Assembly (NCBI GenBank): GCA_003342895.1
Contig: PTFA01000086.1
Location: 1,572,939-1,636,938 of the forward strand
Reading direction: 5' to 3'
DNA length: 64,000 bases
Source of the DNA: Casuarius casuarius
Lineage: Eukaryota; Chordata; Aves; Casuariiformes; Casuariidae
Part shown: positions 50,501-63,951 of the stretch, piece by piece
How positions within the stretch are numbered: position 1 is the stretch's first letter
How the letters are laid out: every line of letters starts with the position of its first letter
The notes under the pieces: generated by a model
The model's input: the letters and a program-made list of their open reading frames with translations, nothing else
Database searches by the model: none
Told to the model about the DNA's origin: nothing
Made by a program: the position numbers and the translations under genes

Positions 50501-53239
50501 GGCACACACTGACCCCCAGCTCTGCAACAGCCACCAACGGGAGCAGACTCAGTAAAAGCTTTGGGTCTATGTGGGCAACAAATTACAGAGGAATGGACGC
50601 CTGTGTATCACTGCTCTTTCACCATGCCATTTCAGAAAATCTACTTTTGTATAGTTTCTATTGTGCTGAAATTTTCTGGCATAGGCCTGCCTGGTTGTTA
50701 TCCCAGAACATGAAGGGAATGGGACTGGGATTTCATCCAACATGCAACTTAGGAGTCAACGCTTATTACGGGCAGTAGAAAATGTGCCTAATGAGTTCAG
50801 AAAAAAGTTCTGTAAAAAAAGTATCCCTTTAAGCAGGTTGCTTTTAATTACAAATCATTCTGTTTTGTCTTTTTTTGTTTTTCAAGCACAGTCGCTTCCC
50901 CACAGTTACATCTTTACCTATCCCTCATTAGCAGTGTGAGCCCCTGGGTGCAGCCTGACACACGCGGCGGTTCGCTGGAAGGTGAGAGGCTGCCCGGCAC
51001 TCAAACTGACTGATTCCCTGGCCTTCTGGAGTAAGTGGCCAAGACGTTCAGGCTATTTCCAATTACCAGTTAGTGTTTACTGCCGGGGAGGGCTAACTCA
51101 CATCTCTTGCAATGAGCTGTTCCAGGAACCTGGATCTGTGTGGCATATTTTACAATATTTAAACACCTGTTTCATGCTTTTGACCTTTAGGTGAAAGCTT
51201 ATGGCAGTTTGCAGACAGCAATAGGAGGTCTCATTTTCAGAGCAGTGCAGCCAGTGTGTGCTGAAAAGGAAGCAGCTGCAGCTAGAGTGGTGCAGAAGCG
51301 CTGTGCTATAGCGGGCGTCTGGCAATGCACACATTTCACCTCCTCGCTGGGGGATTAAACTAGTCAAGGCATTCACTGCACAGTCTCAGCCCAAGCCATT
51401 ACTGAAGCTGGCCAGAAGACATGCTTTTCCGCCTGCCAGGCCTTCACCTTGGCAGCGTTCCCGAGGCAGAGTGCCGCTGCTCTGTACTAACAAGACCAAC
51501 AGGTGCTTCTCCCAGCCCACATTTGCTTCTGCGCTGTGTTTATTTAGCTGAGCTATAATTTACTTACTTTTGTAAGCATTATTTATTCTGCCATCACCTG
51601 GATTGTTTTATTGTATTTCCTCAATGGTCATTCTGGGGGATGTAAGAAACTCTGTGGTATTATACCAAAGCATTAGGAATCTGGACTATATTTGCTAAGG
51701 ACTTAGAATGAAAGAAAATCTTAAAATTTCGTAAATTTTATGTTGTTACAAGTCCATGAAATCTGAGGGAGTGTCATTTTGCTCATGCATCTGTATGATG
51801 ACCTGTTTCCAAAGAGACTGACTGCAAAAGCTCTGTTTTCTAAACACAACACAGTGACCTGTGCTGCATTAGAAAATCTGTCACAGTTATATGAGTACCT
51901 GTAATCCAACTGCTACCGTACTCTGGAATGTATTGACAGATTAACTCAACATCTAAATTCAAACAAACTCACCCTAAAAAAACCCAACATCGTAGGCGTT
52001 TTCAGGTTAATTTGTGAGGGGAAACAGTTTAACTTGGTAATCATTCGTAGGAGGTATAATACCAGGAGGTTAGAGCTGAACTGTATAGGTCAGAGCTAGG
52101 TATGAGAGGAATTTGTTTAGCTGCTATCTTTCTCATGCATGGCTCTCACTTTCGCTATTGAGAGCTCACAGCTTTAAATACTAAATTTCGTCATGAAGTA
52201 ACTATCTATCTGGTAAAACTATCCCCTACAAAGAATGTCAAATATTACTGGATTTATAATGAGTTGTAATTAAGCTGTAGAACTCTTGAATTGAAATAAG
52301 AAATCTGCAAATCTGTTAATTTCTCTTTGCTTCTGCTTTCCATATTGACATTTTTTTCATCCCTTTACTGATGATTATTTTTAAAACCCCTAAAAGCTAC
52401 CAAAATGTTCCTAAAAGCATTCAGGCACAAGAGACTACAACAGGCATCACTGGATAAATAAAACTGTGAAATCCCAGGATATATGTTGTATTTTTTTGTA
52501 CATGACACAACTGGTTTCATGAACCAGGAGGATTTACAAGAATCATCCCACACTGCCTGAAATTCCTGCCGTGTTTCTCCCAGCTCCCTCCTGTCACATC
52601 AGCTGGCTGCTGAGCTGATCCATTGATGACGTGTCCCTGACTTCCACGGAGCTACGCAGGACAGGCCCATCTGTTTAAAGCTGGGAGCTATCCCGAAATA
52701 AAGCTTTAGCTTGCAATAATCAGGAACTTGCTGAGTAATATGTCAGAGTTGCAGCTTTTAACTGAAGTGCTGAGATGATGATTTCAGAAAGGGGAAGGAG
52801 CAGTGCAGGAACTGGCAGAGGAAAGCATGCACTTGCCATAAGTAATGGAAGTGGAGTTTCAAAATCTCAGAACTTCAGGCCCTTCCTAAACTTCAGACAA
52901 TCTTACTAGTAAAAGTCAATGTCAGCCATGTCTGGTGTTAGTTTATGCCTTTCCAACATTACCACTTTTCTAATAGATTTGTAAAAACTTCCGAATTTCT
53001 TGGGAGAAGAAAAATAATAAAAATGGAATGGATCCTGCTCATCTTCCCCTCTCCTTCTACTTCCAGATCCTTTTCTGGGTTTGTTCTTTCCAGCCTTAGG
53101 AAAAAGACTGTGAATTCTTTAATAAAAAGGCACAGGGCCACACAGCATTTGACTCGCTTGCAGGGGAAAGTGAACAGATAGAAGGGTCTGTTTGTATGGG
53201 GTTATCATTTGTCAGAGTTTGCTTGAACACTACAGAGTG

Positions 53240-53520
53240 TCTCCTGACGCCCACCTCACCGTCTCCCCCGCCGCTGTCACCCATGGAGGACGCCCGAGCG
53301 CGAGCAGAAGGGCACGCACGTGCGGGGAGCTCAGCGTGACTCGCCCGCAGAGAAGGTGGCCAACGGGAGGAGGTTTTCTGATAACTCCCTTAAATGAAAC
53401 GTATCTGTTTACATCTAACGGCTCTGGAAGGAACCGTCTCACTGTGGAAGCTGCCTCCTGCAGAGACTCCGGCAAGAGCTGACCTGACGCCGCGTGGAAC
53501 CGCGGTCATCTCAAGTCCTG
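53240..53520. promoter_or_regulatory. Isolated CpG islet
   Basis: CpG-dense segment of about 280 bp (clusters such as CCCGAGCGCGAGC and CACGCACGTGCGGGG, including a CACGTG E-box). No adjacent gene is recognised. Confidence 0.35.
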
Positions 53521-54420
53521 GAGACTGGGCACAGTCTGCACCAGCGGCTCTATCTTCTGCTTCAGAAAACTGCACGGGGCTCATATCTGGTATTTCAGGT
53601 GAAGCTCACTGCCAGTGGCAGCAATAACATGAAACGTTATACTTTAAACTCCTTCTCTGAAATGAATGTTTCCTTGCATAGTTTAAAGCTTTTACCCCTT
53701 TGGTGTGCTAAAGTGAGGACTATTCATGCTTGTATTTTTATTAAGTTTACCGAACCATATTTTTTCAGGAAGAACAATTGGCTCCAGCTGTCCTAGTCCT
53801 TCAGTGACCTAATGGATCTCTTATGCACTGAAGAGGAATATTAACTCTGTACAGTGTGTCAGCTGCAGGGTGTCCAGAACTGGACTTGTACACACAGTTT
53901 CCCCTGAGAGCATGAAACATCAAAAGGAGACGCCCAAGAGACCAGTGAATGTAATTTTCCCTGGAGGAAGTCCAAAGGGAAGATAACTGTGGCATTTTCC
54001 CAAGGGGGTAACTTGGCATAAAGCCATGGGGGCAGCTGGTGGCAAAATACAGATTCCAAATCAAAACTATGACACAGAAAGGCAGGACAACTAACACCAC
54101 TTCACCTTCATGGTCATTGGTGCCAGGCATTTGCAGAGCCAAAACCTGACTGGGGGGGCCTGCACAGGTACTTTGCCTAAAGCCAGCAGCCACCCCAGCT
54201 CCGCACACCCTGCAGTCTGCTGCTACGAGCTCAACTTCACGCACGGTTTTTTCTCAGGGCAGAGAGGCATCATGGATATCATCAACATAGATCGAGCAGT
54301 CTCTTTAAGATAATTACATCTCTAATGATAAGATAACACTGCTGCAGATTCATGCTCTTTGTGTGTGACCAGGCTAGTTTCTCAGTAAAATGAAGAATGA
54401 AATACCTAACCAAGAATAAG

Positions 54421-54461
54421 CTTTTTCTTTTTTTTTTCTCTCTCTCTTTTTTTTTTTTTTG
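54421..54461. repeat. T/CT-rich polypyrimidine tract
   Basis: A run of T with (TC)n in the middle. Simple repeat. It ends GCCAG and so mimics a splice acceptor. Confidence 0.8.
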
Positions 54462-57400
54462 CCAGTAAACCAAGCTCCTCACATTTAATATTTAAAGCTT
54501 GGGAGTGAGAAGGATGATAGCCTGATAGGGGAAAAGTACAGCCAGCAGTCTTCAAAAGCAGCGACAGCTGGCAAAAGTAATGACCTAACCTTTGCAGACA
54601 CTGTATTAATGAAGTGAAATATTTAACATAGTATTGTTATTATCAGTGCATATTTGATGGAAACATAAAATGCTCGTACAGGAGAATGATTGTGGTTCAC
54701 ATGCCTGTCCCACCCACGGTGGAACTATGTCTACAATAACTCTCTGTTTCAGTCCAACACAGTAACCTTTTATCTGTTCTGGAAGCTCCCACATGAAGAA
54801 ATAGCTGGTATATATTTTGTAATTCTCTCTCTTAAAAAAAAAATGGCAGCGGGAACCTGTTTTTTTTTTGTGGTGGGGGAAAGAAAGACAATAACTGATT
54901 ACTAGCTCTCTTTCTACATTGACACTGTGAACCACAGTCAACTTCTGGAGAAACTAGGGATTGCAATACACTGTTTAAAACATCATGTTCAGATTCTTTC
55001 TGGTAAGGCACACTAGCAAATGTTTCTTATTCAGAATGGTATTTTAGCTGGAGTGTGTGAGCCAAACTCCGCTCTAACCTTAGAGCAAATTTGGAAAGAT
55101 GCCACCGAGTTCAATGATGTTATTTCCGAGCTAGACCACAGTAACTCAGGATACAGCTTTGCTCGCAGTCCCTGCTGAGAGATACTGTAAGCATGGTAAT
55201 AACTACGGGTGCTTCTGCTGCCCCGGAGCTCCCTGCACTGCAGCAATTATTCACTCCTTTTCATTACCCATTCAAACTGCACTGGCTAAACACAAGACAG
55301 CTTTCACAATTAATATGGAGTCCATAAGAGACAGTGGGGAAAACCTACTTGCTGAAAACATAATTCTTTAGTAATCACTAGGAATCACTAACTGTAAAGG
55401 AGCCAGATTCAATAAAGCTTAAAACTTAGGCAAAATTGAGGCACTTGCAATCCAAACTGTGACTGAGTGAATTCCTACCCGGTAAGTCTACATTTGGTGG
55501 TTAATCTCACAGGAGTTAAGACGCAGGTTTGCAACTCCTTCAGGCTGAAAAGAAGCCAAGTCTCACCATTCCTGGGCAACTGCTCCAACCAACAGGCTAG
55601 CATTAAGTCTGTCTGCAGCCAAGGGACCACAGTGCAATTCCTGGGAATAGTATTATAAATGCCTATCTCAAGCAAGCAGTCTGAAGCTTGACTGGACTGA
55701 AGTTGTGCCTGTAACACTGAGCCAGGCATTTAAGCTTTGAGGGATGGGAGTTCATATGTGCTTTTGTGCTCAGTCTTTTCTGTCAGCTAGTTCAAAACAG
55801 TACCCACTCTCTGAAGGAGGGGATATTTGCGCTGATGTTGTGATGTGTCTGACTCTCTCTGCTCTGTCTTTTGACCCTATGTCTGTTCCAAGGATTCTGG
55901 ATCTCGCTCCAGGAATCAAGGGTACAGGAGTGCCCTTATTTTCAACAGCATCAGTTGTTGATCAGTTGTTGAAGCCCCAAATCTGCAATAACACCATTCA
56001 TTGCACTGCCTTGGAGTTTCTAGAAACCTACTCTACTAAAGTAACTTAAATTTATCTGACAAATCTGAACCTCAGAGGTCTCACTCATAGTTTCATACAA
56101 ATGAAGCATTACATCCAAAGACTGAAGACTCATGCTATAGCATTTGCCATTTTCCATCTACATTGAAGTCTTGGAAAGGATAGAGTTTCTCCCATTCTTC
56201 TGAAATGACTGTGCCAGAGTGCAAAAGTTCTCACTGCTAGCATATCCTTCCCTGAGTACATAGCATTAAATGACCCATTTGGCCAACATTTTCAGTGGGG
56301 AAAATTTCCACTGAGATATTAGGATGGTATTAAACGTAGTCTGGACATTCAGATTAAGCTGAAATCATGGAATGGTGAAAAGAGAGATGGTTATGTAGCT
56401 CCTGATGGACTTAACAAGTTACTATGAGAAACAATTCTATGTCACCACCTTAATTTGCTTCAGTGTCTACTTCCTTCAAAGGCTGGCCCGGAGGTACCTA
56501 ATCACCTAAAGCAGACCTGTAACCCTATCAGATTCCTTGTATGTTACCCAGTTAGTTTCTCTGACTAAAGAAGGCAAACGTACCCAATTTACCCTTTCCA
56601 CAGTCATCCTGGACAGGAATGAAATTGAACTCAATGAACTTGGAATTTTTCACTGTAAATGAAACATCTTTTATTTCACAATTTGTCAAAGTTTATGGCT
56701 GTTACTCAGCCATCAGCATGGAGCTAACCCTTCAGACCTCAGAGACTCTGGGGCACCCCTCCGGGGAGGCAGTCCAAAACCCATGCAGATGCCCGCGGGG
56801 CAGGTGGGCAGTGCCTCCCTCCTACCGACTGCCTGGCTGGGAACTGTCCTGGCTGAAGGCATTAGACAACTACACGGCTCTTCCCACTCAAGATCCTGAA
56901 CAAATTAAGCAATGCAAAGGTTGGGCTTGTCCCCCCTTGTGGGAAAGAAGGAAGTCCATGACTCACTTCATCCATCTGTTTGGGACTGGAATGGGAAAGG
57001 CTGAGTCAAAGCTTCATTTGTATTTTGTCTAAAACTGTTAGAATTTGCCTGAAGTTGCATCCAATTTTTTTCCTCAGCCATTCTCCTGCAGGTTCTTTCT
57101 TTCAGCTCTCTCTAGTGTTGATAAGGATGTATTGCTACTTAGCCATGCTGCTGTGCTAAATAAACCTTGAATGTAACAGCTGGCTGAAAGTCCTCACCTT
57201 AAATTAACACATCAGCCCCTTCAGCTAGCAAAACCAGATGCGAATATAGACCAATATTAATCTCCTCTTCAATTGTTAATATTTGAATGGTGTTGGCTCT
57301 CATTTTGGACAGTAATAAATGAAACTGGCTAATCATATATAATTGTCGGGAGCTCTGTGCCATTAATTAACAGTAAGTTTTATGCAGCTGTCAGATGCAC

Positions 57401-59959
57401 AAGCTGAGCATTTCCTGAGGGGAGAGAGATTTATTTGGTGACAGTTTCACTATAGATTTTGGATAGAAAAAAACAGTATTTTGATCACTAAGAAATAATG
57501 AACAAAACAGTTTGTTCTGCTTCAGGAGAATTCTCCTCTGAGCTCAAGTTTTCCTCCCTCAGCTGCCACTCAGGCTAAATAGTTGCTGAGTTAAAATCAC
57601 AGCCAGGGCACAGAACTAGATGGCACATCACTGTGTGCACCTCTGTTCTGTCTTTGCTGAATACACGGACTGTCTCTGGCTGTAAAAGTAATGAAAACAG
57701 ATATGAAATATGCCTCAAAGAATGGATGGATAATTGCCCTTTAGGATCACATAACTGTGAAAAATTAAATCTGTACAAACCTCGCTCTGATTTCTCTAAT
57801 TTAATAAAGTTACAGTAGTGTGCTCAAGAAGAACATCTCAGCTATTGCACATCAAATTAGCTCTCAGTATAGCTTCAGTCATGTTGGAGGAGCCACAGCA
57901 GAAAGGCACTTCCTCTGGTATTTGCTGTGCAGTTAGTTATTTCTGTTGTCATAAGTGCCGCCAAACCAGGTCAGAGAATGACGAGGTACGAGAAGGATGG
58001 GAGGGAGCAATGGCTTTGGTTTCAACACAAATAGCCTTGCTAATGCGGAAAGAAACACGGAGGCACTGAGAGTATTCACCCTGCCTAGCTGCAGGTATCC
58101 AACTCAGTGGCCTAAATTTAGGGACTGGACTTGAGAGAGAGTCAGCTGAGAGAGAGAAAAGGGCACTTCAGGCACGTGTCAGAACAACATCCTAATTTGT
58201 CCAGGTTAATTCGGATTCACAGCATGGCCTATGTAAGATCCAAAGGAGATTTGTCCCCTCACTGAAGCACTTACATTAAATGCCCAAAGCTAGCAGTGAC
58301 CTTTTCTTTTAAGAGTATCTAAATCAGTCCTCCTAATTCAAATCGTGAGGGAAAAACTGCCTGGATAAATAATGGCAGGAACAATCCTGTGGCACATAAA
58401 GGAAAACGAACAAACATCCTACAGCAACAGTGCCATCTGTTAGAGGCTAAATTCTAAGAATATCCTCTTTTGAGGAAAGTGAGTATTTTTTCTGACATTC
58501 ACAGCACATACCATAAGATGCAGAAGTATATGATAGTCCATTATTTCTTTCATGATGTACGTTCAGTTTTTAAGACTGAAATTGGCCATTGTTTAGAAGC
58601 AAATAGTTCCACAGAAAGCAAAATATATTGCAAAAACATGCTGAATGAGAATGGCATTTTCTTTAAGGTAATAAAGTATATCTGTAATGAAATACTTGCA
58701 ACTTGCATTTCAAAATTATTTCATGATAAAAATTAAACCCAAGCAGAAAGTAAAGTATCACCCACCAAAACCAAAAAGATCAAAACAAGTGAAGGGAGTT
58801 CGGAGTCACAGAACAGATGACCAGTTTGGCAGCCAGGTCGGCATTTTGTAACTTAGGCTGTAAATAACTTTTGTTGCCGTTTCCAAATGTGCTGTCCAGC
58901 TTTTTACAGTTTCTTCATCTTTTGAAGCATCTGACACTCGCCATTCACAGTCAGCACATCACCTTTGTTACGGAGCTGTTCCTCTTTCTATATCATGGTT
59001 TATAACGGAATTATATTCAAAAACATCGAGCTACATAGAAATAAAAGGGCCATCAAGATGATATCAGCAAGTCAAAAGGGAAAAAAGATCTATGGGATTG
59101 CAACAGAATTCTAATTTAGTTGAATCTTGAGACACATACTGTGCGGACGACGTACTACATGAAACAAGCTGAATATTATATCTGAACCGTTGAAGCTCAC
59201 AGTCAAGTCATCTACGTACATGGGGCTGGGATGAAAGGAACCCTAAAGAGAACCTCTGAGAAGCCCTGGCCTCAGGATATTACATTAATAATTAAGGTGA
59301 AGTTGACATTGTGCTTTTAGTATCTTCACATCACTACAGCGTTAACAGCATTCCCGCTGTTCTGCGCTGCTCTGGGAAGGAGCGTGGTCTCTCTGAGCCA
59401 TGCAGCAGGAGTTGCAGCCAGCCCTGAAGCTGCTTTATGGTATCGCCTTGTTACTGCTTTCTCAATGTATAAAATAAGGATTTTTTTGTCTGTATTATGA
59501 CAGCCTCTGGGAACCCATGAGTCTGAGTCTTACTCGGCAAGGAGGTGTGAAACATGGAACAGAAAGTCTGCCTCTGGCCCAGAGACATCTCAGTAATGAC
59601 TCATGTAAGGGAGCAGTAAATTGTGACAATAGAATCAAAATATAACCACTTGGTCAGCAGGCACATTACGGACGGATATTAGGATCCACTTTGATTACAG
59701 AAAGCTAACATGTCATCAGATGCACTTTTGGGGAGCTATTTTGCAATTGTGCGAAACATCCATGTTTGGAAGGGGTTTTTAAGTGTTCAGCACATAGTTG
59801 CAAATTCCAGCAACAGAACACCCATGTTGGGCTGCCCTGAAGCCAGAAAGTCAAATATGCATTTGAACAGGTTTGGGTGGCCAGAAACCTCAGGAACAGA
59901 AAATATTTTGAGAAGGGCTGGGAAGGTGGAATACTCCACCCCTCTGTGTATTTGCACCC

Positions 59960-60102
59960 AGTGTTTGTGAGCGCGGAGAGGCTGATTACCAAAGGCATAA
60001 CCGGCGAGAGCTGCCAGGCTGGGGCAGAGCGAGTGCAGCACCTCTTCCTGAACAGCGCCAGCGCCCGCGGGGCTGGGGTGCTCTGGCCACATCCTCCCCG
60101 AG
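59960..60102 (+). other. CpG-rich candidate first exon of an unidentified gene
   Basis: CpG-enriched segment (blocks such as GAGCGCGGAGAGG and AGCGCCAGCGCCCGCGGGG) ending at a good donor, CCCCGAG then gtaattc, with the exon end at 60102. Its start is unknown. In the frame that joins the next exon it is open from 59912 (after TGA at 59909-59911) but has no ATG, so it would be 5' UTR. This is a hypothesis from base composition and splice signals only. Confidence 0.3.
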
Positions 60103-60463
60103 GTAATTCATGCTGCTCTTCTTGTTCTGGCTTTTCTTAGGTTTTGCCTTTGTTCTTCCTTGTGGTGCCACTTCTATCCTATGCTTCAGTTTAGACTGTG
60201 GGAGCTCCTACCAAGTGGTCAGCTTTAAAAACATATATTTTTAGCTTGTTCTTTAAAGCACCTGGTGTTAAGTTTTCCATTTCTGTGCACTGCTATCTTC
60301 TGCAAATGGTCAGAAGAATAAAAAGATTTGCTTTCTGATGGTTGGTTCTACCAAGCCGATTGGGATCGCTTGCTTTTGTGACATTGTTGAACTGTCCCCT
60401 CCCTGAAAGCCCAGGGTGTGAATGTTTGAATTATTTTACCTTTCTCATTTGTCTACAATACAG

Positions 60464-60594
60464 AATGGCTGAAAGAATTGTATTAAAAAATGACCTGCAA
60501 AGCCTTAATGACTGTAATATTGCATGTCCTGAATGCACAGCCAGCTGCCTAGTTGCTATTCAGATTGTTCTTGGGTGTTTCTTGTTTGCTCTGG
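60464..60594 (+). CDS. Candidate coding exon of an unidentified gene with a membrane-segment-like peptide
   Basis: The exon is flanked by a good acceptor (pyrimidine-rich, ctacaatacag, ending 60463) and a consensus donor (CTGG then gtgagt at 60595). ATG is at 60465, one base into the exon. Splicing to the upstream CpG-rich exon (end 60102) gives GAG-A-ATG-G, with A at -3 and G at +4, a strong start context. The 43 complete codons begin MAERIVLKNDLQSLNDC and end in a hydrophobic stretch (SCLVAIQIVLGCFLFAL) with several cysteines. The exon ends in phase 1, so at least one more exon would be needed. Read through the donor, the frame stays open to 60767. I do not recognise the protein. It could equally be a chance open frame in a non-coding RNA. 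Confidence 0.3.
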
Positions 60595-63500
60595 GTGAGT
60601 CATTTCAATCCTTCCTTCTCCTGTCCCTTCCTTACTGTCTGAAGTATGTCCATTCCTCTTGCTTAACCAGTGATAATGTTCAGATGCATTTGTCCCTGGT
60701 TTCCGTCATACCCAACGTGCATCTGAGTTACCTTTTTCTGCATGAGGGCAATCAAGAGCTGCACTGAAGGAAGATAGGGAGACTTTCTAACAGCCTTTCT
60801 AAAACACATGAATTGGAGCAGGAACTCCGCCTCTCTAGCCAAACACTGAGTGACATGTTCTCACATTCACCAGTTTTCTGAGAGGCAGGATACAGGACAG
60901 GTAGGTACTGAACAGCTCAGGATCCAGTCCTGGCCTGCGCCTGCACTGCAGAGTGCTTCCTGCATGAATTAATGCATGCTACGTCCCACCTCTGCTTCTC
61001 AAATATGTTAGGTTATTTAAATCTTTCCCCAACACTTGCAGAGGGGACAGATCTATAATGAAATGAGATACAAAGAGAACTAAGTAAAGTTGATTTTTTT
61101 CTTTTCTGGCATTTAAGTAAAACATATGGCAAGTTTTAGTGAGGCATTAATAGAATCCACACGTACTTTTTCATATCAACAGACACTGTGACACAGGCAA
61201 TTGTGATATTCTAGGTTGGTCAATACCTTAAAAGGGCAAGCTCATCTGGCTTTAGCTAGAGTACACAGCAGATCACAGATTTTGTTTTAATCTTCTCATT
61301 TAGCTTTCAACCTGTGAAAACTTTTACCACTTTGCCAAGACCAAACCGATGAGTTTTGAGAGTAAGGGAAAGGAAAGAAATTTGTCAAGACTTGGAGAAC
61401 ACTAAGACAAAAAAAACAAATTTCAAAAAAACCCCGAAAATACAATTTATCTTTTGGATTCTTTTCTTCATTACAAGAGAAGCAGTGAAGCATAATCTGG
61501 AAAAGGAACTGTTTAAGAGCTGTGTCTGATTCGGCAGCTGGTAGTGCCTGTTCCTTTTTAAACCAGTTAGACTGCATTCTAGCTGGTTTAAATGAACCCC
61601 CCACAAGGATAATATCCTCGAAACTTAATATAAAAATCTGTATCTAGAAAGGAAGCCTAAGTAGGAGAATGAATTTACCCTTCATCTTCTCCACTTCTAA
61701 GAGCTTTCTTTGCATTTTTGAAAGATGTTCTTCCATCAGGATCATCTCTTTTCCCCTCCTAATTCCTAAGAATTGTCTTGTCGCTATAAAAGCTGCCAAA
61801 CCTCCTCTCATAAAATAGACATATTGCCAGCAATACCTCCCAGGTCTGGCTAAAGGTTTGCTTCATACTCACAGCTTAGAACAGAGACCTGGTGCTTTTC
61901 AGACACAGAACAAAGGGCACAAATAGGTCCTGCCTGGTGGTTGTACCACTAATAAATAGCCATTATTAATAACTGAGATATACCAAAATCATCCAACGGA
62001 GAGACCATGTCAGCATCCTATGAGACTGTGCAGTATTCAGAGCTGGAGAGCGGTTCTCAGACAGTAACTAATGCTGTCTGACTCTGCCCACTGGGGACAG
62101 GTATGTGGCCACATCCTGAGAGTTACTGAGGACTTACAGTTCTCACACAAGTCGTAACAAACTGAGAGTCCTCAGCAGCTTTTGAAAATTCAGTTGTTCA
62201 TGTAAAGTTTTTAGCAGGATGCCAAAATAGGGCTTGATGCTTAGATTTTTGCAGCCCAGAGTAAAAAATGGTGGTCTTTGTAAATGCACTAGTGAAAAAA
62301 GATACCAAATGAGAGCCTTATGGGGGCTTTATAGTGTAAGACAAGTTCCAGGGACAGCTTTATCACCTATCAACTCCATTTCCATGCTGTATCTTATCAA
62401 GTGACCATGCTCATGGCCTCCAAAACTTCTTTTAAGAAAAGAGGGAAGTCCAGATTGCAAGTCTCTGGTATGGGGTAATGCTGGAAGGTTTTAAAAAACA
62501 TGCTGCAGCAATAGGCCTGGCTGATAGAGGCTAGGATCCCCACAGAAGGAGGAAGGGATCCATAGCACTGTACATGTAACTTGAGCTAGCACTGGGAACC
62601 TGTCTTATTTTTCCTAAAACCTTCTTGGCTCCATGTTTAATAACTAGCTTCAAGCACACTGCTTTAGATTGAAGCTAAGCCTCTGCTTCAGATCTAAAAA
62701 AGTGTCCCAAAAGAGAGAAAAATGGATTCATTCCTGTAAACTAGAGGCCTGACCACTTTGGGAAAAACATAACTTTCATTTAATGACAGTTAGAGCAGAG
62801 CTCTTTTATGCAAATCTAGATCCACATGAATCAGATGCAACAGTCTGCAGCAACAATTTCTAAATGCAATGGCAGAAATGAATGACTGTGACATTGTTTT
62901 CTTGGCATCTTGAAATGCTGCCAATCTGATACCATTTTGTATGTTATCACTTCTGCTGATACTCAGTTTTGTCTATAGATGGCAGTGACCTTTCATTTTT
63001 TCTTTAAAATAAGGCAGAAGCATACATGCATAAATATCTCCCTTATCTTATTAGAGATTCCCTGTTTTATTAGGGCCATCACTATTAAGCTGTGCCCTTG
63101 ACTGGAGTTCTGTACCCCAGTAACAGCAACAGACTTGTTCCCTTTCTTCTGTAGCCACTTTCCCCTGAGCATGTTAAATGGGCAGCTGTAATACACAATA
63201 ATCAATTACTGTTACAAGAAGGAAAAATGTCTGAAGAGACTTCACATATGTGCATGATGGAATACCGTGCCTGGTGCTCTGGGCACATAGTCCAGGATGA
63301 TTATGTAACAAGGTAATCGCAGTCTTTTTTCAAAAATAGCCTTCAAGTCTGCTTTATCTCTTCCAGCTTTCTACGAGAGAGAGGGTTCTGGCGAGTGAAA
63401 ATCTTTTAAAATTCCACACAATCACTGTGTGTGTTTTATTTCCATTAGAATTATAAACCTGATTGTGGAAAACGGGTAATCTCACCTACAACAAAATACG

Positions 63501-63951
63501 CCAGAGATCAGAGCTTGTGATCTCTGCTATATAGCAGTTAAAGATAACTTACTTGACATCAGTAGAGTTACATCACTGGGAAACTGGAGTAACTGAGAAT
63601 CAGGCTACAAATCATTGTAGAAATAAAAATAAATAGGAACTCTGCCTCTCTCACTCCCCTCTAATATATACTGCTTTTACAACATATGAGAAAAAGAAAG
63701 CACGTAACCTGCAAATATTCCATCCCCTGCTTAAGTTGTCTCCTGGCATAAACCAGGAGGTCTTGCAAATGGAAAACAAAAATAAATCCTCCAGATTCAA
63801 CTAGATACTAAAATTACCATCAAGACCAAGCAGTAGGATTTGAATCTTGTTTTTTTGTCTTCCGAAAGGATAATACTTAATGTTGCTAGGTAACAGAATT
63901 ACATAGCAAGGACAAGAGGCCATTGTACATCCATGGGGAAACACTGGCTGT
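60595..63951. other. Intergenic or intronic sequence at the right end
   Basis: AT-rich sequence without recognised exons. If the 60.46-kb exon is real, this may be its downstream intron. It contains a small perfect hairpin at 63502-63526 (9-bp stem CAGAGATCA/TGATCTCTG, 7-base loop). Confidence 0.5.

Larger units (their letters stand above)
44166..59900. other. Gene-poor downstream region, second part
   Basis: About 15.7 kb without recognised genes. It contains CpG islets at 50260-50500 and 53240-53520, a polypyrimidine tract at 54421-54461 and AT-rich stretches with homeodomain-type TAAT sites (for example 48580-48900 and 57270-57400). The longest gap-free open frame, 177 codons at 50245-50778, begins in a CpG islet and has no recognisable domain. 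Confidence 0.55.

Noticed and set aside
50245..50778. 177-codon plus-strand open frame
   Set aside because: Its first half is CpG-islet composition and the rest is random-looking. No splice structure, domain or recognisable family is visible.
53801..54244. 147-codon minus-strand open frame
   Set aside because: No recognisable family. It looks like chance in a moderately GC-rich stretch.
54421..54470. Strong-looking splice acceptor after a long T-rich tract (GCCAG at about 54466)
   Set aside because: The tract is a simple repeat and no open, protein-like exon or donor follows.
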